Shown here: positions 55,157-62,718 of the stretch, piece by piece
How the letters are laid out: every line of letters starts with the position of its first letter
Position numbering within the stretch: the stretch's first letter is position 1
Assembly (NCBI GenBank): GCA_023382675.1
Contig: JAHDWN010000009.1
Location: 1 to 64,000, forward strand
From: Anaerolineae bacterium
Lineage (GTDB): Bacteria > Chloroflexota > Anaerolineae > Aggregatilineales > Phototrophicaceae
DNA length: 64,000 nt
Reading direction: 5' to 3'
Translations under genes and position numbers: made by a program
The notes under the pieces: generated by a model
What the model saw: only the letters and a program-made list of their open reading frames with translations
Databases searched by the model: none
Told to the model about the DNA's origin: nothing

Positions 55157-55489
55157 TCACTTGATCCAATAAACCTGCCCTTCGACATCATCCATCGTAT
55201 GGGCATTCGCAAATTCGGTCAGCTTGTCCACCATGCCACCAAAATCGTTATCCGCCCCTGTCCAACAGATTAGACCAGCATGGTCGGTACGCCGAGCGGT
55301 CATGCCAGCGAAGGGCGCATCACGGGTGAAAAGCATGGCCTCATGTTCTGTGGCGTAGGCCAGATGGTCGGGATCAGCTTTCCCGATCATCTCTACATCG
55401 ACAGCCATGATGACTTCGTAGCCTCGTGCGGCAACTTGCTCTGCCACCCTGCGCGGCATCATTTCGTCAAAATAGAACTTAACTGCCAT
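55157..55489 (-). CDS. DUF5615 PIN-like toxin
   Basis: 110 residues. Starts MAVKFYFDEMMPRRVAEQVA with the first acidic residue (D8) in the PIN/Mut7-C-like nuclease fold, then GYEVIMAVD, KADPDHLAYATEHEAMLFTR and DAPFAG, which supply further acidic residues. Such proteins are the ribonuclease toxin partners of DUF433 antitoxins. The start overlaps the antitoxin end by 11 nt. Confidence 0.85.
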   Translation of the reverse strand: MAVKFYFDEMMPRRVAEQVAARGYEVIMAVDVEMIGKADPDHLAYATEHEAMLFTRDAPFAGMTARRTDHAGLICWTGADNDFGGMVDKLTEFANAHTMDDVEGQVYWIK

Positions 55490-55754
55490 GCTGCCGTGTC
55501 ATCTCGTCCAGCATCTGCTGATGCGCCGCTTCTGTCGCTTCGACCGCTTCTCGATGCTGCTCATAGTAGAGGAGCGCCGCCAGCACTTCCGTTTCGGTCA
55601 GGCTGAACTGGTAGGCCAGTTCAGACACATCCCAGTGCTGGCTGTGCGCGCTGTGCGCCAGCGTTGCTACCGGCACGCGATGTCCGCGCACATGTGGGCG
55701 CTGACCGAAGAACTCGGTCGCGATGTATTTGCGTAAATCGACGGTGGTGATCAT
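55479..55754 (-). CDS. DUF433 antitoxin
   Basis: 91 residues. ITTVDLRKYIATEFFGQRPH, VRGHRVPVATLAH and YQFSLTETEVLAALLYYEQH are DUF433 signatures with a helix-turn-helix. It neutralises and probably represses the linked DUF5615 toxin. The ATG at 55754 with AAGGATGAG upstream is preferred to a longer frame that runs back into the repeat and the ALDH gene. Confidence 0.85.
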   Translation of the reverse strand: MITTVDLRKYIATEFFGQRPHVRGHRVPVATLAHSAHSQHWDVSELAYQFSLTETEVLAALLYYEQHREAVEATEAAHQQMLDEMTRQHGS

Positions 55755-55805
55755 CGTCTCATCCTTCCCGGCAGGGCGCAGCTTGCCGCCGCGCCCCGCA
55801 TTCGC

Positions 55806-55870
55806 ACTGTGAACCGTGTACCGTGTACTGTGAACCCAGAACTGAGCACCGAGTACCGAGCACCAAGTAC
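55806..55870. repeat. Short tandem repeat related to 14671-14723
   Basis: Units GAGCACC, GAGTACC, CCGTGTA and AAGTAC in tandem, the reverse complement of the words inside the GT39 gene at 14671-14723. It occupies the gap between the ALDH16 stop and the antitoxin start. Confidence 0.7.
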
Positions 55871-55873
55871 TTC

Positions 55874-58291
55874 CTATTCCCCCGTCGGCAGCCAGACGTT
55901 CTTGACCTGCGTCGCCTCGCGCAGATACTCCTCGCCCGCGCCCTGGTGTGGATCGAGCCAGTCGCGCGGCTCGCCGTAGCCAACGAAGGTGCGCTTCATG
56001 TTGTAGGCCGAAAGCTCCTCGACCAGCGCGCAGCCCGCCGCGTCGCCGAAGTACCACATCGCGTCGACGTCGTCGTGCTCGACCAGCGTCTTGCTCAGGT
56101 GATCGCGGTCGCCGGTGACGATGTTGACCACGCCGCCGGGCACGTCGCTCGTCTCCAGCACCTGGTAGAAATCGGTCGCGCTCAGCGGATGCGCCGGGCT
56201 AGGGATGGCGACGACCGTGTTGCCGCGCGCGATGGCGGGCGCGACCGGCGCGATCAGGCCAAGCAGCGGGAACTCGTCCGGGCAAGCGATGCCGATCACG
56301 CCGATGGGTTCGGTGATACCGACGACCAGCCCGCGCAGCGGCGTCTCCTGGACTGTGCCGCCGAACTTGTCGCAGTAGGCGGCATAGGTGAACAGGCGCT
56401 CGATGCTGGCGTCGACTTCCTGCTGCGCGCTCTTGAGGCTGCGCCCGGTCTGCGCACGGATGCGCTCGGCGAATTCTTCCGCACGGGCGCTCAGGTTCTC
56501 GGCGATGTAGTAGAGGATCTGCGCGCGGGCATGGCCGTTCTTGCTGCCCCAGCCTGAGGCTTTGTGCGCTGCCTCAACTGCATCGCGGATGTCCTTGCGG
56601 TTGCCGTCCGCCGCCTGCCCGACCAGCGATCCATTCGGGGCAAGCACCGGGCGCGTGTAGTTGCCGTCGCTGCGTCGCTGCTTGCCACCGATGAAGAGCT
56701 TGGGCGTGCGGTCGAGCGTGCCGTTGGCCTTCGTCTTGCCGTTCATCGGCGCGGGGCGGCCATGGACGTAAGCACCCCACTTCTCCGGCCTGGTGAATTC
56801 GGGCTGCGGGCGCGGCTGCCAGGTCGGGCGCAGGTATTCGTACAGCCCTTCCTCGCCGCCCTCGCGACCGAAGCCGCTCTCACGATAGCCGCCGAAGCCG
56901 CTGGCCGCATCGAACATATTCGTGCAGTTGACCCAGACGCTGCCCGCCTTGATCTTGCCGGCCACGTCGAGCGCGAGGTTGATGTTCTCGCTCCAGACGC
57001 TCGCCGCCAGCCCATACTTGGTGTTGTTCGCCAGCGCGACCGCCTCGGACGGCGTGCGGAAGGTCATCGCCACAACAACCGGCCCGAAGATCTCCTCCTG
57101 GACGACGGTCGAGGCCGGGCTGACGTTAGTCATCAGCGTCGGCAGATACCAGCAGCCGCGATCCGGCAGATCGCAGGCGGGCTGGTAGATCTCCGCGCCT
57201 TCTTCGAGGCCGATCTTGACCCAGCCATCGATGGTGCGGTGCTGCATCGGATCGACAATCGCGCCGATGTCGATGCCCTTGTCGAGCGGACTGCCGACCC
57301 GCAGCGTATCCATGCGCCGCTTGACCTTGGTGATGAAGCGGTCGGCGATGCTCTCCTGCACCAACAGGCGCGATCCGGCACAGCAGACCTGCCCCTGGTT
57401 GAACCAGATCGCATCGACCAGTCCTTCAACCGCGCCGTCCTGATCGGCATCGTCAAAGACGACGAACGGGGACTTGCCGCCCAGTTCCAACGACAGGCGC
57501 TTGCCCGTGCCCGCCGTTACCCGGCGGATGATCTTGCCGACGTTGGTGCTGCCGGTGAAGGCGATCTTGTCGAACTCGACGTGCGACGTGATAGCCGCAC
57601 CCGTCTCATCGCTGCCGGTGACAATGTTGATCACGCCGGGCGGCAGGCCTGCCTCGTGCAGGATTTCGGCGAACAGGAGCGCGGTCAGGCTGGTGTAGGG
57701 CGCGGGCTTGATCACAACCGTGTTGCCCATGGCAATCGCCGGGGCGAGCTTCCAGGCCATCATCAGCAGCGGGAAGTTCCACGGGATGATCTGGCCGACG
57801 ACACCGACGGGGCCATAGCCTGCCAGTTCCGTCTCCATCAACTGCGCCCAACCCGCGTGATAGTAGAAATGACGCGCCACCAGCGGGATGTCGATGTCGC
57901 GCGTCTCGCGGATCGGCTTGCCGTTGTCCATCGCTTCCATAACGGCGAGCAGCCGCGCGTGCTTCTGGATGTCGCGGGCGATGGCGTACATGATGCGCGC
58001 GCGCTGGTGGCCGGGCGTCTTGCTCCATGACTCGAAGGCTTTGCGCGCGGCTTTGGCGGCAGCATCCACGTCCTCTTTGCCGCCGTCGGCGAATGCGCCG
58101 AGGAGCTCGCCATTCGAAGGATTGCGGCTCTCGATGTACTTGCCGCTCTTCGGCTCGACCCACTTGCCGTCGATGAACAGGTTGAGCTTGCGCCCGTGAT
58201 CGTTGAGCCAGGCGATGACGGCGTCCGCCGCCTCTGGCGCAGGCCCGTAGCTCATGGTGTGAAAATATTCGGAGACTTTTGAACCGGCCAT
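55874..58291 (-). CDS. ALDH16-type double aldehyde dehydrogenase
   Basis: 805 residues, two aldehyde dehydrogenase modules. Module 1 (about 30-500) is complete: PWNFPLLMMAWKLAPAIAMG, FTGSTNVGK, catalytic Glu in LELGGKSP and Cys in NQGQVCCAGSRL. Module 2 (about 530-805) is shorter: it keeps PVLAPNGSLVGQAADGN and IGIACPDEFPLLGLIAPVAP but ends without the glutamate and cysteine motifs. This one-active, one-inactive layout and the total length match ALDH16 proteins. NAD-dependent oxidation of aldehydes; substrate unknown. Confidence 0.9.
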   Translation of the reverse strand: MAGSKVSEYFHTMSYGPAPEAADAVIAWLNDHGRKLNLFIDGKWVEPKSGKYIESRNPSNGELLGAFADGGKEDVDAAAKAARKAFESWSKTPGHQRARIMYAIARDIQKHARLLAVMEAMDNGKPIRETRDIDIPLVARHFYYHAGWAQLMETELAGYGPVGVVGQIIPWNFPLLMMAWKLAPAIAMGNTVVIKPAPYTSLTALLFAEILHEAGLPPGVINIVTGSDETGAAITSHVEFDKIAFTGSTNVGKIIRRVTAGTGKRLSLELGGKSPFVVFDDADQDGAVEGLVDAIWFNQGQVCCAGSRLLVQESIADRFITKVKRRMDTLRVGSPLDKGIDIGAIVDPMQHRTIDGWVKIGLEEGAEIYQPACDLPDRGCWYLPTLMTNVSPASTVVQEEIFGPVVVAMTFRTPSEAVALANNTKYGLAASVWSENINLALDVAGKIKAGSVWVNCTNMFDAASGFGGYRESGFGREGGEEGLYEYLRPTWQPRPQPEFTRPEKWGAYVHGRPAPMNGKTKANGTLDRTPKLFIGGKQRRSDGNYTRPVLAPNGSLVGQAADGNRKDIRDAVEAAHKASGWGSKNGHARAQILYYIAENLSARAEEFAERIRAQTGRSLKSAQQEVDASIERLFTYAAYCDKFGGTVQETPLRGLVVGITEPIGVIGIACPDEFPLLGLIAPVAPAIARGNTVVAIPSPAHPLSATDFYQVLETSDVPGGVVNIVTGDRDHLSKTLVEHDDVDAMWYFGDAAGCALVEELSAYNMKRTFVGYGEPRDWLDPHQGAGEEYLREATQVKNVWLPTGE

Positions 58292-58357
58292 AGGGTTACC
58301 TTTTTCTGCATTCGTTCATCTTCAGAACATGAACATGGCGTCGCGAGCGGCCATTTC

Positions 58358-58381
58358 GGGCGCATCATGATGCGCCCCTAC
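58358..58381. repeat. REP palindrome, copy 1
   Basis: GGGCGCATCATGATGCGCCC, a perfect 20-nt palindrome, followed by CTAC. Identical over 24 nt to 58698-58721, which lies inside the adjacent RAYT gene. It is in the gap between the ALDH16 gene start and the RAYT gene end. Confidence 0.8.
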
Positions 58382-58449
58382 AACACCACAGATTTCGCGA
58401 CGATTGATCAAAACTCATCGTTTCTCTACCAATTTATCTTTGCCAACAT

Positions 58450-58973
58450 CTATTCCTGACGTAATCGCAATGGATGGTTCTCATCCTCCTGCCACCGTTC
58501 CGGATTCTGGATGATGTAGGCGCGAGTGGCGTTCAATTCCGCCTGGCTGCGAATGATCCGTTCATAATAGTTCCGCTGCCAGCCAAAATCCTCGTATCCG
58601 GCGTTTCGTGCTCGTTTCGTCACCGCCCCTTCGAAGAGACGCACTACAACTCCCAGCGCGCCGTTCATTGCGGTTGGATATGCGGATTCTGTCCGTAGGG
58701 CGCATCATGATGCGCCCCTACTACGGCAACGATCTCGGTCAAGACCAGAATCCCGTGTAGATGATTGGGCATGACGATCCATTCATCCAGTTCGACATGT
58801 GGAAAATGGCCCGGGATGTCCATCCAGCATCGTTCAGCAATTACCTTCAATGCCTCATCTTCAAATGACAGCACGCACTTTTGCGTGCAAATTGTGACGA
58901 AGTAAGCGCCCTCCTGCCGATAATCATAGTCGCGCAGTCGAATCGAGCGCCGGTGATGTTGTGCGTCCCACAC
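58450..58973 (-). pseudogene. REP-associated tyrosine transposase (RAYT), split by frameshift
   Basis: Two frames together make one RAYT/TnpA-REP protein. The first (58973-58665, GTG start, 102 residues) has HHRRSIRLRDYDYRQEGAYF, VTICTQ and the HUH motif VMPNHLHGILV. The second (58668-58450, 72 residues) has VVRLFEGAVTKRAR, the catalytic tyrosine helix FGWQRNYYERII and NPERWQEDENHP. They are one base out of frame and joined by an ATGA stop/start overlap, so either a disabling frameshift or two coupled halves. A REP palindrome is inside the first frame. RAYTs mobilise or maintain REP elements. Confidence 0.8.
58695..58721. repeat. REP palindrome, copy 2, within RAYT gene
   Basis: GTAGG(G)CGCATCATGATGCG(C)CCCTAC form: a palindrome of 27 nt with one extra C. 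It is translated as VGAHHDAPY in the first RAYT frame, i.e. lies in the variable segment between the HUH and tyrosine parts. Confidence 0.8.
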
Positions 58974-59073
58974 GTTCTGGCCTCATCCTTACGCATTTCC
59001 ACCCGCAGGGCATCTCGCGCTGTTTCTATTATCCTGCACAATCGAGCCGAAAGGCAAACAGGGTGCGGCGACA

Positions 59074-60063
59074 TTACGGCACGGGAAACCCAGCGTTCTT
59101 GAGCTTGGTGTGCAGGATCTGCTGCCAGTTGCCGCTGGTGTCGAAATCGTCAAAGAGCACGCCGTTAAGATCCGACGGGCGCTCGAAACGTGGGATGGTT
59201 TGGGCGGCGGGCTTGTAGAGCACGAAGACCCGATCCCAGCCGAGCTTGCCGTAAAAGTAGCCAAGTTCAAGCACGACGTTCTGCCGGGCGCGATATTCCA
59301 GCGCACGATCACCGTACTGCTGGAACTCGGCATCCAGCCCACCGAGATCGTCGGACGAGATCAGCACGACCGCGAAATAGGTGTTGCCCGCGTAGAAAAG
59401 TAGCTTCTGGAACAGGCTGTTCTGGTTGGCGTTGGGCATCTTGCTCAGTACGACCGGCGTGACATTGATGCTTTGCAGGTAGGCTTCGATATCGGCCAGA
59501 AACTGCCGATCACGCCCATGCACCACGAACACCGAGTCAGGCGGCGCGGCGGTGGTCGACGCGGGCAGACTGCCGCCGCGTGCAGCATCCGCCGACTCGG
59601 TCGCTATCTGGGCGATCTCGTTGTCATGCAAGCCGGTGTGCATGGCCGTCGGTGCAGCCTCGCTGCGCTTGATCGCATCGGCGAGACGTGAAGCCTGTTC
59701 GCCGACACGACTCCAATCGCGCACGTCGAGATACAGGATCGTCTGCAAGCTCGCAGGAATGGCTTCCGCTGGCAGATCGTCAAGCAAGACGGGGAAGACG
59801 CTGGCGGCGCGGTCGATGATGGTAGACAGCTCCGAATGCACCCAGGTCGAATTCACACTCGCGCGTGAAAGAAAGACGATCAGCCCGGCGGCATTCTCCA
59901 ATCCAACTTCGATGCTGTGGACCCAGTTTTCACCGGGGGCGAGGGCGTCGACATCGATCCACGTTCGGATGCCCTGCTCGTTCAAGCGGGCGACAAACTC
60001 ACGCACACGTTCGATGTCGGCGCGGGCATAACTGACAAAATAATAGGGCTGCTGCAAGTCCAC
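59074..60063 (-). CDS. Tandem TIR protein: canonical TIR plus CAP12/PF10137-type TIR
   Basis: 329 residues, cytoplasmic. TIR 1 (about 6-135): YYFVSYARADIERVREFVAR, GIRTWIDVDALAPGENW, LIVFLSRASVNSTWVHSELS with the expected catalytic Glu78. Linker about 136-175. TIR 2 (about 176-329): SVFVVHGRDRQFLADIEAYL, VVLISSDDLGGLDAE, RQNVVLELGYFYGKLGWDRV with Glu266, and PSDLNGVLFDDFD. The second is the nucleotide-binding TIR-like type used in CBASS/Pycsar effectors (CAP12-like). Both could be NADases. No cyclase, STING or Argonaute is next to it. GTG 60063 (GGGAG upstream) is preferred; GTG 60111 is possible. Confidence 0.85.
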   Translation of the reverse strand: MDLQQPYYFVSYARADIERVREFVARLNEQGIRTWIDVDALAPGENWVHSIEVGLENAAGLIVFLSRASVNSTWVHSELSTIIDRAASVFPVLLDDLPAEAIPASLQTILYLDVRDWSRVGEQASRLADAIKRSEAAPTAMHTGLHDNEIAQIATESADAARGGSLPASTTAAPPDSVFVVHGRDRQFLADIEAYLQSINVTPVVLSKMPNANQNSLFQKLLFYAGNTYFAVVLISSDDLGGLDAEFQQYGDRALEYRARQNVVLELGYFYGKLGWDRVFVLYKPAAQTIPRFERPSDLNGVLFDDFDTSGNWQQILHTKLKNAGFPVP

Positions 60064-60132
60064 GGCGTAATTGCTCCCGCATAACTGCTTGGCATCCCTA
60101 TTTGAGCACACTATTCAGTTGCTGCAAAATCT

Positions 60133-60185
60133 GGGAAAGCCAGCGCTGGCCGACGTTGGAGGGGGACGTTGCCGCCGGCTTTCCC
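60133..60185 (-). terminator. Hairpin after rhodanese gene
   Basis: GGGAAAGCC and GGCTTTCCC arms (60177-60185 and 60133-60141) with a GC-rich interior, starting 13 bp past the rhodanese stop on the minus strand. ATTTT follows. Confidence 0.5.
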
Positions 60186-60197
60186 TTCAAAACCTGA

Positions 60198-61085
60198 TTA
60201 TTCAGTTACGACCGGGAGTTCCGCCGCTTTCCAGGCGTTGATGCCGCCGGCCAGGTTACGAACGTTGGTGTAACCGAGCAGGCCAAGCTGAGTCGCCACA
60301 ATGCCGCCGCGATAGGCGCTGGCGCAGTAAACGACGATGCTCGTGTCTTTATCTTCTGGCAGTTCGGACAGATTGGTGTAGAAGTTGTTGATCCACAGAT
60401 GCTCTGCGCCTTCGATGTAGCCCTCTGCCCATTCATCGTCGCTGCGCACGTCCAGTAGTAGGTCGGGCATCGTCTCGAACATCTCTTCAAACAGATCGGT
60501 CGCCTTGACACCACCCCAGCCCTGCGGCAGGTTGGCGAGATATTCGCTGACGTATTCGACCAGCATCGGATCAATCGCTTCCGGAACCTCAGCCGGTTCG
60601 ACTTCGGCGGGAGCCTCAACGACAGGCAGTTCTTCACCGACCCAGGCATCAAAACCGCCGGTCAACACTTTCACATCGGTGTAGCCGAGCGTTTGCAGTG
60701 CCGTCATGCCGATGGTCGCGCGGAAGCCCGCCTTGCAGACGACGACAATCGTTGCATCCACATCGGGCAGCAGGTCGAGGTTTTCACCCAGTGTGCGCAG
60801 AGGAATATGGACAGAACCTTCGATGATGCCCACTTCTTCGATCTCGGCATCTTCGCGCACGTCAAGGATGGTGACGTCCGGATTTTCCGCCAGCAGTTCG
60901 AGGAACCCCTCGACATTGATCGTGCCGTATTTTTCGGGGATGTTGTCGTAATACGCCTCAAGCTGCGGCATGAGCACGTCTTCGACCACATCGACTTCGG
61001 CGGTCGTCTGGGCACTCGCCACGCCCGGCAGCACCAGCAGCGATGCAAGGACGAGCAGGAACAGGAACCGGGTAAACTTAGCCAT
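60198..61085 (-). CDS. Exported double-rhodanese protein
   Basis: 295 residues. Sec signal peptide (FLFLLVLASLLVLPGVASA, cleavage before QTTAE). Rhodanese domain 1 (about 45-157) has active loop CKAGFRAT with Cys117; domain 2 (about 185-295) has CASAYRGG with Cys254. Both cysteines and the following arginines are present, so both domains may carry persulfide. Acts outside the cytoplasmic membrane in sulfur transfer. AAGGG lies 10 nt upstream of the ATG at 61085. It follows the multihaem cytochrome gene by 91 bp on the same strand, pointing to a shared sulfur or electron-transfer role. Confidence 0.87.
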   Translation of the reverse strand: MAKFTRFLFLLVLASLLVLPGVASAQTTAEVDVVEDVLMPQLEAYYDNIPEKYGTINVEGFLELLAENPDVTILDVREDAEIEEVGIIEGSVHIPLRTLGENLDLLPDVDATIVVVCKAGFRATIGMTALQTLGYTDVKVLTGGFDAWVGEELPVVEAPAEVEPAEVPEAIDPMLVEYVSEYLANLPQGWGGVKATDLFEEMFETMPDLLLDVRSDDEWAEGYIEGAEHLWINNFYTNLSELPEDKDTSIVVYCASAYRGGIVATQLGLLGYTNVRNLAGGINAWKAAELPVVTE

Positions 61086-61176
61086 CAGGTCAATCCCTTT
61101 TCTATATGTCTGTAACGTTTTGCTTCTGCGCCTGCCCAAGGCAGACGTTATCCCTTACAGCTATGGCGCGCTCGCC

Positions 61177-62526
61177 TCATGGAATCGAGTCCAAATCGAC
61201 GAGCACATCTTGATTGGCGCGCCGTTCTGCACGGTCAACCGTCCGGCGCGTCAGGAACAGTTCGTCATTGTCATGACAGCTATCGCACGTTTCCGTCTGC
61301 GGCGTGACGCGCTGGATGTTATGCGGCGTCGCGTACATCCAGGTAGGACGCTCGTCGAAATTCGGCAGCAGATCTTCACCGTAGAAGCTGAACGAATCGG
61401 GTGCGATTGGCACGTGGCGCACGGGCACATACTCGTAAGGCCGATCCTCGCTGCGATTCGTGTTCAGCCCGATGTAGAAGCCGAGATAGTGATCTTCAAC
61501 GGTGTAGAACGGGACACCATCCTCGGTCTGTTCGACGTGACAGTTGACGCAGTTGGTGTAGGTCGTGCTGTGACAGACCTGACAGGCGAGATCGTACTCG
61601 TCGTGTGCGCTGTGCATCTCGATCTCGGTGTCAGCGTCCTCGCCCATCTCGATGTCGTCGTGACAGTCGAGGCAGCCCGGATCGGGCGCGCCATCATAGC
61701 GGCTGGTCTGCTCGCCCGCTGCGCCCATGCCATGCATGGCGTCCGCCGTATGGCATTCCATGCAATCCATACGCGCACGGAAGTGTACGTCGCTGGGGAC
61801 GCCTTCGTTCGCGCCATAGTATTCATTCTTGACGCGGCTGCCATGGCAGGCCGTGCATTGGCGCGACATCGACGGCGACGCTTCAAAGTCATGACCGCTG
61901 ACCAATCCACCACCGACAGAGGTGGGTTGGCTCACATGGCAGTCGCCACAAGTCGCGTGGCATTGGTTGCAATGATTGGCCTGCATCTCCTCCAGCGCAG
62001 GATGATTTTCCGGCGTACTTCTCTCGTAGAGCGCCGTGTCATATCCGGCAAGCGTGTTGTGCAAGCTGTCGTACTGAGTGGGGCCGACGTCAACGTGGCA
62101 GCGCCCGCAAACCTCCGGGCTGTTGACGACCCTCTCGACCTGCCCTTCATGCGCAAGCTCGAAATCGTCAACCGCTTCGCCGCCGTGACATTCGGTGCAA
62201 TTGATGTATGAATGTATGTCCTGACCAAAAGCTTCGGCGTCAATCCAGACGCGCTCCCATGGCTCCATCGGAGTCACGGAGCCGCCTCAGCCAGGGCCAG
62301 AAGACAGAGCTTCCGGCGCTTCCTCCTCGACCGCCAGTTCGGATAACCGCTGTTGATCCGCATGGCATTCCAGGCAGGCGAAATCCTCGAACGGTTCGAT
62401 CTCCAGGCGTGGACTTGCCAGCGAGACCGACACCCCCCCAACCGAACTCGATAACATCGCGATGCCTGCTGCCATCAGCAGCGCACCACCGGCGACCAGG
62501 GCCGAAATCAGCCGTGGACGCAGCAC
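61177..62526 (-). CDS. Exported 11-haem cytochrome c with in-frame TGA
   Basis: One continuous 450-codon frame broken only by TGA at codon 80 (62287-62289). Before it: signal anchor (LISALVAGGALLMAAGIAML) and the first haem site, CLECH. After it: ten more CXXCH sites, in order CTECH, CGRCH, CNQCH, CGDCH, CTACH, CMECH, CLDCH, CQVCH, CVNCH, CDSCH. The long second part has no signal of its own, though haem attachment needs export, so it makes sense only as one protein. The TGA is in Gly-Pro-Gly-stop-Gly-Gly-Ser. Options are selenocysteine, a nonsense change, or error. Electron transfer outside the membrane is expected; the partner may be the rhodanese protein. Confidence 0.8.
62256..62280 (-). 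promoter_or_regulatory. Candidate SECIS-like stem-loop after in-frame TGA
   Basis: In the coding RNA, nucleotides 7-17 after the TGA pair with 21-31: six pairs (two of them G-U), one A-C mismatch, four pairs, with apical loop GAU. The loop begins 17 nt after the TGA, near the distance in the E. coli fdhF element, and starts with G. A competing 6-bp stem (GGCUCC/GGAGCC) with an 11-nt loop overlaps it. Confidence 0.4.
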
Positions 62527-62718
62527 AATAGACCCCCTTCCTGCAACTATGAATGTGCAATATACATGAGATCCAGCGTGATGTGCTGGTCATGAACGGA
62601 TAACCAGACGATGCTACGAGCGTAGCAAAGGTAGGCGTAATAAGTTAGTGATTATTGTCACAAATGCCGGGTGATCTTGCGCGACACGTATTGTTCAATT
62701 GTCATAGGGTTGTCGTGT

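Noticed and set aside
55806-55870. CRISPR-like array
   Set aside because: Units are 6-9 nt and directly adjacent, without unique spacers; a simple tandem repeat.
56564-58030. 488-residue open frame opposite the ALDH16 gene
   Set aside because: Antisense shadow of a strongly conserved gene; Arg/Asp/Ala-rich without domain features.
62287-62526. Separate 79-residue mono-haem protein as an independent gene
   Set aside because: Same frame as the following ten-haem part, which lacks its own signal peptide; kept as one gene with an in-frame TGA.
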